Source: Streptomyces olivaceoviridis
GTDB taxonomy: Bacteria > Actinomycetota > Actinomycetes > Streptomycetales > Streptomycetaceae
DNA: 64,000 nt
Reading direction: 5' to 3'
NCBI RefSeq assembly: GCF_014650115.1
Contig: NZ_BMUI01000012.1
Location: 1-64,000 of the forward strand
Shown: positions 53,001 through 62,200 of the stretch, piece by piece
How the letters are laid out: every line of letters begins with the position of its first letter
Numbering within the stretch: the first letter of the stretch is position 1
The notes under the pieces: generated by a model
Databases searched by the model: none
What the model saw: only the letters and a program-made list of their open reading frames with translations
Told to the model about the DNA's origin: nothing
Translations under genes and position numbers: made by a program

Positions 53001-53730
53001 ACCGCAAAAGCATCGCCGACCTGGCGGGCAGCGTCGGCGTGGGCGCGTGGGCGGGGTTCAGCGTCCTGACGCTGGTCGTCATCGGCCGGACCGGCGCACC
53101 GCTGTGGCTGGACGACAGCTTCCTCACATGGTCCGTCGGCCACCGCCCGGAGGCGGTCGTGGCACTGGCCCGCGCGGTGACCGCCACGGGCACCGGCTCG
53201 TCCCCTACGTCCTCGCCGCGCTGGCCGGCGCCCTCGCGGGCCGCACGACGCGGTCCCGGCTGCTGGCCACCGCCGCCTGCCTCGCCTGCCTCGGCCTGGG
53301 ACAGCTGCTGCGCTACGGCGCGATGGAACTGGTCCACCGACCGCGCCCTGCGCATGCCGACTGGCAGGCACACGCGAGCGGCTGGGCGTTCCCCTCCGGT
53401 CACACCACCACGGCCGCCTTGGCCGCGGGCCTGCTGGCCGTCGCACTCACCCTGCGCGCGCCGCACGGTGGCACGGCTCTGCGGATCGCGGTGTGTGGCT
53501 GGGGCCTGGCGATCGGGCTGACCCGCGTCTACCTCGGCGTGCACTGGTTCACGGACGTCATGGGCGGCTGGCTGTTCGCCGCCGGCTGGCTGGGGACATG
53601 CCTGTGCGTCGCCGCACACCTTCTCCCCGCCCCCTTCCTCACCACCGAACTGACCGACCCCGCTCACGCTCCGACGGAGGACCATGCGTCCGAGGATCCT
53701 GGTTGTCGAGGACGATCACGCCCTGCGTGA
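52997..53730 (+). pseudogene. Second PAP2 phosphatase gene with a frameshift
   Basis: From ATG 52997 the frame reads NRKSIADLAGSVGVGAWAGF and LDDSFLTWSVGHRPEAVVAL, then turns into shadow sequence after ARAVTATGTG. A second frame from about 53195 carries the catalytic domain: VPYVLAALAGALAGRTTRS, MELVHRPRPAHADWQ (C1), SGWAFPSGHTTTAALAAG (C2) and TRVYLGVHWFTDVMGGWLF (C3), ending at 53730. One missing base near 53195-53205 explains it. The 3' end overlaps the response regulator by 47 nt. Could be a sequencing error because both halves are well conserved. Confidence 0.8.
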
Positions 53731-54346
53731 CGTGCTGCGCCGTGGCCTGTCCGACGAGGACTTCGAGCCCGTCCTCGCCGCGGACGGTGCCACCGCTCTG
53801 CGGCTGGCGACCGGCGGAATCGCGGCGGCCGTGCTGGACATCGGCCTGCCCGACGCCGACGGGCGGGACGTGTGCCAGGCGATGCGTGCCAACGGTTTCG
53901 CCGCCCCCGTGATCTTCCTGACCGCCCGGCACCAGCTCACCGACCGTCTGTCCGGCTTCGCCGCGGGCGGTGACGTGTACCTGCCCAAGCCGTTCCACCT
54001 CGTCGAGCTCGCCGCTGTGCTGAGAGCCGTACTCAAACGGGCGGTCGCCACGCCGGCGGTGCCGGCCGGGGGTCTGGTCCTGGACGCGGTGGACCACAGC
54101 GTGACCGTGCACGGCGTCCGCAGCACCCTGTCCCCCACCGAGTTCCGGCTGCTGGCCACGCTGGTCGCCGCGGACGGCACCCTGGTGCGCCGCCGGGACC
54201 TGGTGCGGGCGGGCTGGCCCGACGGCGCGCAGGTCAGTGACAACACGGTGGACCAGTACCTGAGCCGGCTGCGCCGCAAGCTGCGCGAGGCGGGCAGCAG
54301 CCTCACGATCAGTACGGCGCGGGGCGTCGGACACCGCCTGTCATGA
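53684..54346 (+). CDS. OmpR-type response regulator
   Basis: A 220-aa two-component regulator. Receiver domain with DD pair VVEDDHALR, phospho-Asp in AVLDIGLPDADG (about residue 52), TAR (LTARHQL) and Lys in YLPKPFHL. The C-terminal winged helix (TLSPTEFRLLATLVAADGTL, VRAGWPDGAQVSDNTVDQYL, RLRRKLREAG) is OmpR-type. Co-translated with the kinase (ATGA). Likely binds the 11-bp-spaced repeats upstream of the two COG4705 genes. Confidence 0.93.
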   Translation: MRPRILVVEDDHALRDVLRRGLSDEDFEPVLAADGATALRLATGGIAAAVLDIGLPDADGRDVCQAMRANGFAAPVIFLTARHQLTDRLSGFAAGGDVYLPKPFHLVELAAVLRAVLKRAVATPAVPAGGLVLDAVDHSVTVHGVRSTLSPTEFRLLATLVAADGTLVRRRDLVRAGWPDGAQVSDNTVDQYLSRLRRKLREAGSSLTISTARGVGHRLS

Positions 54347-55728
54347 TCCGCGCCCCCCGTGTCCTCCGCCGCGTCGTCCCACGCACTCTGCGCGGTCGGC
54401 TCTCCCTGGTGGCGCTCACCACGGCCGCCCTGCTGATGACGATGCTGACCGTGGTGTTCAACGCCGTCATGGACCGGCATCTGGAGCACCAGGCGGACGA
54501 CGAACTGCGCGACCGGGCGGCGGCGGTGGCCATGACCGTCGATACCAGCGGTCCCCGGGTGCGCGTCCTGGAAACCGTCAACGACGGTCTGCTCGACGCC
54601 AACGTGTGGATCTACGCCGGAAACCGCCTGTTGGAGAGGCCGCCGTCCACTTCGGGCGACAGCCCCGTGGTCCAGACCGCCGGCCGGCTGGCCCGGCAAC
54701 ACGAGCATGCCTGTGTGACCGCACAGGCTCATGGTCACCAGCGGGTCCGGCTGTGCTCCCTCCCCGTGTCCGGCCGCCACGCCGGCGCCGTCGTCGTCAC
54801 CGCGCTGGACCTGGCGCCGTACCGCAGTTCGGCCGACACCCTGCTGCTGGGGTCGCTGTTCCTCGACGCCGTGATGCTCGGCTGCACGTATGCGCTCACC
54901 CGGCTGTCCGTCGGCCGGGCGCTGCGCCCGGTGCGGACCATGACCGACCAGGCAACCCAGTGGAGCGCCGTAGGATCCGACGAGCGCTTCGGCACCGAGG
55001 ATCACCCGGCCGAACTCGCCCGTCTGGGTATCTCGCTGGACGCCCTCCTGGACCGCATACGCACCTCGCTGCGCCATGAACAGCAGCTGACGGGAGAGCT
55101 GTCCCACGAACTGCGCACCCCGCTCACCCGGATCATCATGGAGCTGGACTGGTGGCGGGCCCGCCCCCGCACGGACGCCGAGACCCGTGCCAGCCACGAG
55201 GTGATCGCCGAGGCCGCCCAGTCCCTGCGCACCATCTGCGACACGCTGCTGAACGAGGCCCGCGAGAACGCGCCGAAGCCGGGGACCGCCCCCGGCACGA
55301 CTGATGTCGCGCCCGTCCTGGACCGGCTGCTCCAGCACCTCGACACCCCGGACCAGGTGAAGACCGTGGTGGAGACGGAGACGCCGGTGCTTCGGGCGGG
55401 GACAGCCCCCGCTCTCGTCGAGCGCATCCTCAGCCCCCTGCTGACGAACGCCGTCCGCTACGCCCACTCACGCGTGACCGTGTCCGCGCGGCGCGTCCCC
55501 GGCGCCGTGCGGATCGACGTCGTCGACGACGGCCCCGGTGTGCCGGAGACCTTCAGGGACGAGCTGTTCCAGCCCGGCCGGCGCGCCGATCCCGGCGACG
55601 GGCACGACGGCGCGGGCCTGGGGCTGCCGCTCGCGCGACGCCTGGCCCGCGCCGCCGGCGGTGATGTGACTCACGACCCCCGGCACACGCCGGGGGCCAG
55701 GTTCACGGTCAGTCTGCCCGCCGGGTGA
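54343..55728 (+). CDS. Sensor histidine kinase of the envelope unit
   Basis: A 461-aa kinase. First helix at about residues 17-37, an extracytoplasmic sensor of about 110 residues, and a second helix near residues 165-190; then HAMP-like linker, HisKA with phospho-His in LTGELSHELRTPLTRIIMEL, and HATPase with N-box (ILSPLLTNAVRYAH), G1 (VDDGPGVPETF) and G2 (GAGLGLPLARRLA). Its C-terminal 20 nt overlap the convergent COG4705 gene tail-to-tail. Its signal is unknown; the unit suggests lipid or envelope stress. Confidence 0.92.
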   Translation: MIRAPRVLRRVVPRTLRGRLSLVALTTAALLMTMLTVVFNAVMDRHLEHQADDELRDRAAAVAMTVDTSGPRVRVLETVNDGLLDANVWIYAGNRLLERPPSTSGDSPVVQTAGRLARQHEHACVTAQAHGHQRVRLCSLPVSGRHAGAVVVTALDLAPYRSSADTLLLGSLFLDAVMLGCTYALTRLSVGRALRPVRTMTDQATQWSAVGSDERFGTEDHPAELARLGISLDALLDRIRTSLRHEQQLTGELSHELRTPLTRIIMELDWWRARPRTDAETRASHEVIAEAAQSLRTICDTLLNEARENAPKPGTAPGTTDVAPVLDRLLQHLDTPDQVKTVVETETPVLRAGTAPALVERILSPLLTNAVRYAHSRVTVSARRVPGAVRIDVVDDGPGVPETFRDELFQPGRRADPGDGHDGAGLGLPLARRLARAAGGDVTHDPRHTPGARFTVSLPAG

Positions 55729-56599
55729 CCGGTGCCTGCCCCTTCTTCACCGTCCGGCGTTCCCGCACCTGGGCGTACGCCATCAGCCCGAACAGGACGG
55801 CGAGGAGCACGGCGGACGAGCCGGCGGTACCCAGATCCAGGCCTCCCTTGGCGACCGGCTTGGTGAGGAAGTCGCCCGCGGTGGCGCCCAGCGGGCGGGT
55901 GAGGACGAAGGCGATCCAGAACAGCAGCACGTTCGGCACCACGGGCACCTTCATCAGCGCCGCGAGCACGGCCAGCACTCCGGTCACCAGCAACGCGCCG
56001 CCCAGGTAGCCGAGGCCGGAGCTGTCGGAGAGGAAGTCGCCCATCGATGTGCCGAGGGTGTTCGAGACGAGAATCGCCGCCCAGAACAAGGCCTCGCCCC
56101 TGAAGGTGACGATGTCGCGGATCTGGAACGTCATCCCGCTCAGCTTCCAGGCGAGGAAGATCGCCAGGAGGATCGAGATCAGGATCGCCGCCCCGGCGGG
56201 GTAGCCGAGGCCCAGGCCCTGCGGCCCCCAGCCCAGCTTCGTCGCGCCGTTGGAGAGGTACTTGGCACTGGCGTCCCGGTTCATGAAGTCGGACATGGTC
56301 GTGCCTGCCATGGAGGTCGACAGGATCACGGTCCAGTAGAAGAACGGGTTGTAGTGGCTGGAGCGGAGCTGGACCACCAGCGTCACCACGAAGACCAGGA
56401 ACAGCACGACCGTGGTCAGGAAGTAGCCCAGCTTCAGGGTCTGCGCGAAGAGGTCGCCCGCCGTCTCGCCCAGGGTCGTCGCGGCGATCTTCATGATCCA
56501 GAACGCCAGCGTGACCTCGGGCAGCTTCTTCATCACCGACTTGGTCTTGCCCGACGTGCTCGCCACGTCGAGGTCGGTGAGGACCTCCGGTTTCTCCAA
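55709..56599 (-). CDS. COG4705-type multi-helix membrane protein A
   Basis: A 296-aa membrane protein with a repeated internal motif E-T-x-G-D / L-G-T-x-x-G-D: LGETAGDLFAQTLKLGYFL, AGTTMSDFMNR, NTLGTSMGDFLSDSSGLGYL and RPLGATAGDFLTKPVAKGG. About eight to nine helices. It belongs to the COG4705 group of membrane-anchored proteins of unknown function; the repeated Gly-Asp motifs suggest a transport or ion-binding core made of internal repeats. An 11-bp-spaced direct repeat lies 117 bp upstream. Confidence 0.82.
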   Translation of the reverse strand: MEKPEVLTDLDVASTSGKTKSVMKKLPEVTLAFWIMKIAATTLGETAGDLFAQTLKLGYFLTTVVLFLVFVVTLVVQLRSSHYNPFFYWTVILSTSMAGTTMSDFMNRDASAKYLSNGATKLGWGPQGLGLGYPAGAAILISILLAIFLAWKLSGMTFQIRDIVTFRGEALFWAAILVSNTLGTSMGDFLSDSSGLGYLGGALLVTGVLAVLAALMKVPVVPNVLLFWIAFVLTRPLGATAGDFLTKPVAKGGLDLGTAGSSAVLLAVLFGLMAYAQVRERRTVKKGQAPVTRRAD

Positions 56600-56715
56600 T
56601 TCAACTCTCCTGTCTGGTCGAACGACAGGGCGCTCGCCCCCGGGAAGCGGGACGAGCGCCCTGTGAGATGAGCCGGCCGCCGAGCGGTCGTGATCTCCGA
56701 CCGTGGCACAGAGAA

Positions 56716-56734
56716 CCTGAACGCGTCCTGAACG
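56716..56734. promoter_or_regulatory. Direct repeat, candidate OmpR-type regulator site (protein A)
   Basis: CCTGAACG occurs twice, 11 bp apart (56716-56723 and 56727-56734), the spacing of OmpR/PhoP-type direct repeats. The same CCTGAACG begins the repeat upstream of the paralogous gene. Confidence 0.6.
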
Positions 56735-56750
56735 CCTGCCGTGTGGCAGG

Positions 56751-57596
56751 TCAGGCCGCGTGTCGAGCGGCAGGCTCCACCTCGGTGACGTCCTTGCGCG
56801 TCACGCTCAGGTAGACGACCAAGCCGAGGATGACCGCCAGGAACAGCGCGCTGGTGATCACGGTGCCCAGGCCCAGGCCCAGGCCACCGTCGCCGGTCGG
56901 CTGGGAGAGGTAGTCGCCGATCGAGGCACCGAGGGGACGGGTGAGGATGTAGGCGATCCAGAAGCTCCACACCGCGTCCAGCCCCAGCGCGAAGTGCGCG
57001 ATGGCCACCGCGGCGATGGCCACGGCGAACAGGACGGCGGACAGCCAGTACCCGAGGTCCATGCGCTCGGAGACCAGATCGCCGGCCGCGGTGCCCAGGG
57101 CGAAGGTGAACAGCACCGCGAGCCAGTAGAAGGACTCACGGCTGGTGGTGTCGATGCTGTGGATGGACAGCGTCCGCTCACGCCGGTACCAGACGACGAA
57201 CACGATCGCGAGCAGGACCGCGAACACCGCCGTACTCGTTTCCAGCGGCACGCCCATGTTGTCGGTCAGGTTGTCACTGATCAGGGTGCCGACGACGCTG
57301 ATCAGAGCCACGGCCGGCCAGTACACCCCGGCCCGGTACGCCGTCGTACGGAACTGCACGACCAACACCACGGCGAGCAGTGCGCTCATCAGCACCGACA
57401 CACCGGTCAAACCCAGGCCGGCCTTCTCGTTCAGCAGGTCGGCCGCGGTCTCCCCGACCGTCGTGCACAGCACCTTGATGATCCAGAAGTAGACGGTGAG
57501 CTCGGGCACCTTGTTCCAGCGAAACCGGTGCCGGGCCGGAGCGACAGGCCCACCGGCCTCGGGGACCGCGGATGTCTCGGACGTTTCATAGGTCAT
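56751..57596 (-). CDS. COG4705-type multi-helix membrane protein B
   Basis: A 281-aa paralogue of protein A: CTTVGETAADLLNEKAGLGL, ISVVGTLISDNLTDNMGV, FALGTAAGDLVSERMDLGYW and RPLGASIGDYLSQPTGDGG, again four Gly-Asp repeats between helices. Start ATG 57596 (MTYETSETS) is used because it follows the usual spacing to the WNKVPELTVYFW segment and lies just after the direct repeat; a longer frame reaches 57734. It lies 151 bp upstream of protein A on the same strand, so both may be one operon or two units with separate boxes. Confidence 0.85.
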   Translation of the reverse strand: MTYETSETSAVPEAGGPVAPARHRFRWNKVPELTVYFWIIKVLCTTVGETAADLLNEKAGLGLTGVSVLMSALLAVVLVVQFRTTAYRAGVYWPAVALISVVGTLISDNLTDNMGVPLETSTAVFAVLLAIVFVVWYRRERTLSIHSIDTTSRESFYWLAVLFTFALGTAAGDLVSERMDLGYWLSAVLFAVAIAAVAIAHFALGLDAVWSFWIAYILTRPLGASIGDYLSQPTGDGGLGLGLGTVITSALFLAVILGLVVYLSVTRKDVTEVEPAARHAA

Positions 57597-57620
57597 GGCC
57601 AACGACCGTGCCACCGGACA

Positions 57621-57639
57621 CCTGAACGCATTTTGAGTG
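57621..57639. promoter_or_regulatory. Direct repeat, candidate OmpR-type regulator site (protein B)
   Basis: CCTGAACG (57621-57628) followed 11 bp later by the weaker TTTGAGTG (57632-57639), 25 nt upstream of the protein B start. Same first half-site as at 56716. Confidence 0.5.
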
Positions 57640-57753
57640 TCCGCACGGCACCACGCGCACCACGCCTCTCGCACCAGCGGCATGGGCACCATGAGCAAAC
57701 CGATGAGGTGGTGGTTGCTCGTGGGACGCCTCACTCACGGCGACGATGCGTTC

Positions 57754-57777
57754 GTCCTCGTCCTCGTCCTCGTCCTC
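57754..57777. repeat. (GTCCTC)4 microsatellite
   Basis: Four perfect hexamers, 50-73 bp beyond the stop of the four-helix membrane gene. On the minus strand it would encode Glu-Asp repeats. If the stop were bypassed by a frameshift, it would add an acidic tail to that protein. Confidence 0.9.
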
Positions 57778-57826
57778 GATCGTCCGTCTCGGACCGCCGG
57801 TCGGCCCGTCGGTGGACGGGAGGGCC

Positions 57827-58795
57827 TCATACGGCGCCCGTCGCCGTGTCGGGCGTTGCCTCCGACTGTGGATGGGAGTACACGAGGGCATCGGGCAACG
57901 GGACCCGCTGGCGCCAGTGTGAGCACAGGGTGTCGTTGAGGGCTCGTTCCTCGTGCGGGGTCTTCGGGCGAGGCAGGCAGAGCTTGTCGTACAGGGTGAA
58001 ACGGTGAGTGTCGATGGCAGCGTCGATCGAGGCACCGTAAGCCATGGCAGCCTGAACGGCGCCACGGTACGACAGCCGGGACAGAACGGCCGGCACCAGG
58101 GCGAGCAGGAGCCACCATCCTGATTGCCACAGCAGGCCGGCAGCGGTCACCGCGGTGACGGCGGCCATGACGGAGAAGCGGCACGCGGCGTCCATGGCGT
58201 CGCGATGGGTGTCCACGGCCTCCTTGTGCATCCCCTCGATGAGCGGGTAGAGCCGCGGCCAGGTGACCACCACGTCCAGCCCGTGACTGAACCCGGCGTA
58301 ATGCTCCATGGCGGCGAGGGTATTGCCAAGGGAGGTGGGGGCGGGTGTGAGTTCGGCCGGCGGATACACCGTGCTCCACCGGGCGTACACGGCGCCCGCG
58401 CGGTTCACCTCTGCCGGCAACGGCGGATCACCGACCGCGACCATACGGCTCCCGAGCCGTCGACGCAGGGATTCCTGGCGGTGGACCGCGAGTCGGCGCA
58501 GCGGACTGAGCAGCGTTGGCCACTCGCCTTCCAGGAGGCGGACCAAGCGCAGTTGCAACGGGTGGCTGACGACAGCGACCAAAGTGACTACCAGCCAGAG
58601 GCCCAGGATCTCACCGACACCGAGCTTCGCGGCCGCCTCCCAGGCCCGGTCGAAGTCCGGTGCCGTTCCCGGTGCGCCGGCCCAGAGGAGTACCAGGAGG
58701 AACAGGGCGCATCCGATCGTCGGCAGGTACGAGACGAGCAGGAATCGTTTTCCGAGCACACCGCCGGCGGCGCCCACCAGGGCCGAGAGCTTCAT
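57827..58795 (-). CDS. Four-helix membrane protein of the CHAT module
   Basis: A 322-aa integral membrane protein. Helices at about residues 20-42 (LVSYLPTIGCALFLLVLLWA), 60-80 (ILGLWLVVTLVAVVSHPLQL), and a close pair at about 215-260 (FSVMAAVTAVTAAGLLWQSG, WWLLLALVPAVLSRLSYRG). A long cytoplasmic or extracytoplasmic section lies between helices 2 and 3. No enzyme motif is seen. Its start overlaps the stop of the zinc-ribbon gene (ATGA), and both diverge from the large CHAT gene. A plausible role is membrane sensor or target of the CHAT protease; this is inference. Confidence 0.75.
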   Translation of the reverse strand: MKLSALVGAAGGVLGKRFLLVSYLPTIGCALFLLVLLWAGAPGTAPDFDRAWEAAAKLGVGEILGLWLVVTLVAVVSHPLQLRLVRLLEGEWPTLLSPLRRLAVHRQESLRRRLGSRMVAVGDPPLPAEVNRAGAVYARWSTVYPPAELTPAPTSLGNTLAAMEHYAGFSHGLDVVVTWPRLYPLIEGMHKEAVDTHRDAMDAACRFSVMAAVTAVTAAGLLWQSGWWLLLALVPAVLSRLSYRGAVQAAMAYGASIDAAIDTHRFTLYDKLCLPRPKTPHEERALNDTLCSHWRQRVPLPDALVYSHPQSEATPDTATGAV

Positions 58796-59187
58796 GAGTC
58801 CTCACTTGTGGGGTTGCCGCAGGTGGGGCAGGCGGGTGGAGTGGGAGCGGGGCTGTAGACCGTGTGGAGGCACTGGGCACAGGAGTAACGGAAGGCTTTG
58901 TAGTGCCGTGAGGCTCCTGGCAAGAGCGACCGGTCGCCGTCGCCGCGGGACCAGGAATCGTCACTTCCCTGGTCGGTTTCCTGGACTTCCTCGGGCGGAT
59001 AGTCCGTATGCGTGGCCACACCGATCCGGGAGTCGCCCACATACACAGTGAGCGAAGTGAGCGTGGGGAAGGCGTCAAAGATGGCCTGAAGTTGCCCTGC
59101 GGCATGCTGGACGCGCTCAGTTGCCGTGCGCAAGCTGGGATCCTCGCTGAGGGTCGCTACGGGAGCACCGTGAGGCTGAGAATCCAT
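58792..59187 (-). CDS. Zinc-ribbon protein of the CHAT module
   Basis: A 131-aa soluble protein from ATG 59187. The N-terminal 75 residues are helical/beta (TATERVQHAAGQLQAIFDAF, LTSLTVYVGDSRIGVATHTD). The C-terminus is a zinc ribbon: YSCAQCLHTVYS and ACPTCGNPTSE (two Cys-x2-Cys knuckles, 18 residues apart). Coupled by ATGA to the membrane gene. The divergent CHAT gene starts 81 bp away, so all three probably share a regulatory region. No family name recognised. Confidence 0.75.
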   Translation of the reverse strand: MDSQPHGAPVATLSEDPSLRTATERVQHAAGQLQAIFDAFPTLTSLTVYVGDSRIGVATHTDYPPEEVQETDQGSDDSWSRGDGDRSLLPGASRHYKAFRYSCAQCLHTVYSPAPTPPACPTCGNPTSEDS

Positions 59188-59268
59188 GGTGCTGACGAGA
59201 TGGCGGTAAGTCCGCTGAATCCTGCTCACGTCCGGCACGCTTGCTCCAACCCGGGGAGGAACGGATCG

Positions 59269-62200
59269 ATGTCGGACGTGATGGTAGCCGCGCTTTCGGA
59301 CCGGTTGGAGGTGTACGAGCAGAGCCAGGACCGTACGCTGATCGACACCCCCGAAGCGCTCGTCGAGTCTTTGGGCGTGATGCGCACGGTGGCCGCCCAC
59401 CTCGGGCAAGGATCGTTCGATGTCGGTGCGCTGCTGAACGTCTGCTGGCTCCACTACTATCGCGGCACGGCCGGCCGCCACATCGATTTCTCAAGTAGCG
59501 ACCTACCCGTCGCCGGCCTTTTGTCCATCTTCCTGGACGAGCACTGGCCAGGCCATGCCGCAGACCTTCCCCCAGTGGGCGCGGGGCAGATTACGACGGA
59601 AGGCTGGTGCGCGCTTGTCTCGGTCAACGCGCACCACCTGGCCCAGGATCCGACGTTCTCAGCGGTCGTCCACGAAGTGCTGATGTTGATCGGCAGGAGC
59701 ACCGGCGATCGTGCGCTGCGACGCCATGTGCAGGCAACGGCTGGGCACTTGCTCTTCGACCGGTACAAGTTCAGTGATGACGTCAGCCATCTGGCGAACG
59801 CCGTGGAGTGTCTTCGGGATGCGGCCGATCCCGTCGTCGAGGACGATGCGGACCCCGGCCCGGATCCGACCGTCATCGATGGTCTCGGCACCACGACTTA
59901 CTTCCTGTACCAGGCCACGGACGACGTGGACCTGCTGGTGGAGTCGGTGAACAGCCATGCACGCGCTCTTACCGCCGGGCCCGGGAACGGACCCCGGCGT
60001 CTGGGCTTCATGGACAATCTGGGCGCCTCCCTGCATGCCCTGGCGCTGGTTCGCCGCGACCCGGCGTTGCTCTGGCAGGCCGTCGACTGCTTCATGGAGG
60101 TGGCCGGGCTGCACAGCACGGACTCCGATCGGTGGCAGGCCGTCGACAAAGTGTGGCGGACCCTGGAGATCACATGCCGCGTCTGCCGCACCCCCGCTGA
60201 TCTTGAGACGGCCATCGACAAGGGGAACGCCCTGCTCGAACAGCACGGCGACCGCGATCCCGAACACGGGCACCACCTGTCCATCCAGTCCGCGCTGTTG
60301 CACGCCCGTGTCACACTCAAGGCCGTCCCCGAACTACTTGACCAGTATGTGAGGATCGCCCGTCGCGCCGTGGAGGCGTTCCCCATGGGAGACCCTGTTC
60401 GCGCGCGCATGCGCGCCGATCTGGGCGTCGCCCTCGCCACCCGGTTCGAGCACCGCGGAGATCCGGAAGACCGGGCAGAAGCCCTCGAACTGCTGCGCGC
60501 CGCCGCAACAGATCTGCCCGATGAACCAGCCGCTCAGGACAATCTCCAGAAACTCGAGTCGGCTGTCGTCCGCCGGGCCGAATCCCCCGCGCAGGCACAG
60601 TCCCTCGACCAGATCGACATGGCCGCGAAGGCCGCTGTCGGTCTGGGGGACGCGTACGTCTTGTTCAGCAACCCGATGTTCTTGTCCGAGGCCATCCGCC
60701 TGGCGGAGGCCGCGGTGAAGGCGATCGGGCCGGAGCACAGCCTGTACCGCGAACTCAACCGGATACTCGCTCAGCTGTGGGAGCACGAGGCCCAGCGATC
60801 GGGGGTGGCCGCGGATCTGGATCGTGCCATCGCCTACGCCGGAACCGGCGCCGCGGAGTCCCAAGCCGGCACGCCCGGGGGTGCGGAGCTTGATTCACGC
60901 CTCGCGCAACTGCTCCGGCTGCGTTTCGAACAGCGCGGTGACTTGGCTGACCTCCAGGAAGCCGTCCGACGGGGCAACGCCGCCGTGCGGGATGCCCGGG
61001 ACAGCCGTGAGCGAGCTATCGCGCTCAACAGGCTGGGGCTGTCACTTGGCCGCCGGTATGAACACAACCGGGACCTGGCGGACATGCGGGAGTGCATCGA
61101 CGCATATCTCGAAGCTGTGGACCTGTCCGTAGACAACCCCCAGCTACGTGCCTCTGTGCTCAACAATCTGGGAGGTGCCTACTCACATCGGTTCCGGCGT
61201 CATCAGATCCGTGCCGACCTGGAACAGGCCGTCCAATGCTGGCGCGAGTGTGCCCGGTTGACTCATCCGGAACACGCGAACGCGGCGACGCGTTGGGACA
61301 ACTTCGCGAGGGCTCTGCACCACATGTACGGACTCGACCGCGAGCCCGCTCATGTGACGGAGGCGTTGGCGTACGCGGACAAGGCTGTCGCGGCGACCCC
61401 TCTGCACCACATCGAGCGGGGCCGCCGACTGACGACCCTCAGCAATGTGCTGGTCGCGCGCTACCACGTTGCCGGTGATCCCGCGGACCTCAGCCGTGCC
61501 GTCACCCAGGCCAGAGCCGCCGTCCGCACCCCCGCGGCGGATCAGGCCCATCGGGCCGAGTACCTCAACAACCTCGGCAGTGTGCTGTTGACGGCGGGCG
61601 CGCGGCGGTCGAGCGAGGTCTCCGTCGCCGAGGTGCTCGCCGTATTCGATGAGGCACGACGCCACCAACCGTCGCTGGTCCATCTCCGGGGTGACGCCGC
61701 CCGGAAATGGGCTGCGGTCCGTGCGGCGGCAGGCGATGCACACGCTGCGATCGACGGCGCCGAGTTCGCCTTCGACCTGCTGCAACAGATCGACTGGCAC
61801 GGCATGACCCTGGCCGACCGGTTGGACGTGATACGTGAGTGGGACGGATTCGCCCGCGAAGTCGCAGTGTGGGCCCTGCGGTCGGACGATCCCGCTCGCG
61901 CAGTGGAGTTCCTGGAGCGGGGGCGCGGACTGCTGTGGGGGCAACTCACCGGCCACGTCGGCGATCTCGAACGGCTGAGAGCCGTGGATACGAGGCTTGC
62001 CGAGGAATTCCTCGCGATCCGGGACGAGGCGCGGGAACTGACCGACAGCGCTGTTCCCGACACAGCGAGGGGGGAGCGGCTCGCGGACGTCAACGCGGAG
62101 CATCGGCGGATCGTCTCGCGGATCCGCGCCCTGGATGGTTTCGACGCCTTCCTGGGCCCTCCGTCTCCTGGCCGGCTCGCCGCGGCCGTGGGAGAGGGCG

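Noticed and set aside
53716..55467. A 583-aa minus-strand frame
   Set aside because: Antisense to the two-component genes.
59008..59268. Upstream extension of the CHAT gene to 59008
   Set aside because: No ribosome site there; that stretch is antisense to the zinc-ribbon gene, and a strong GGGGAGG site precedes ATG 59269.
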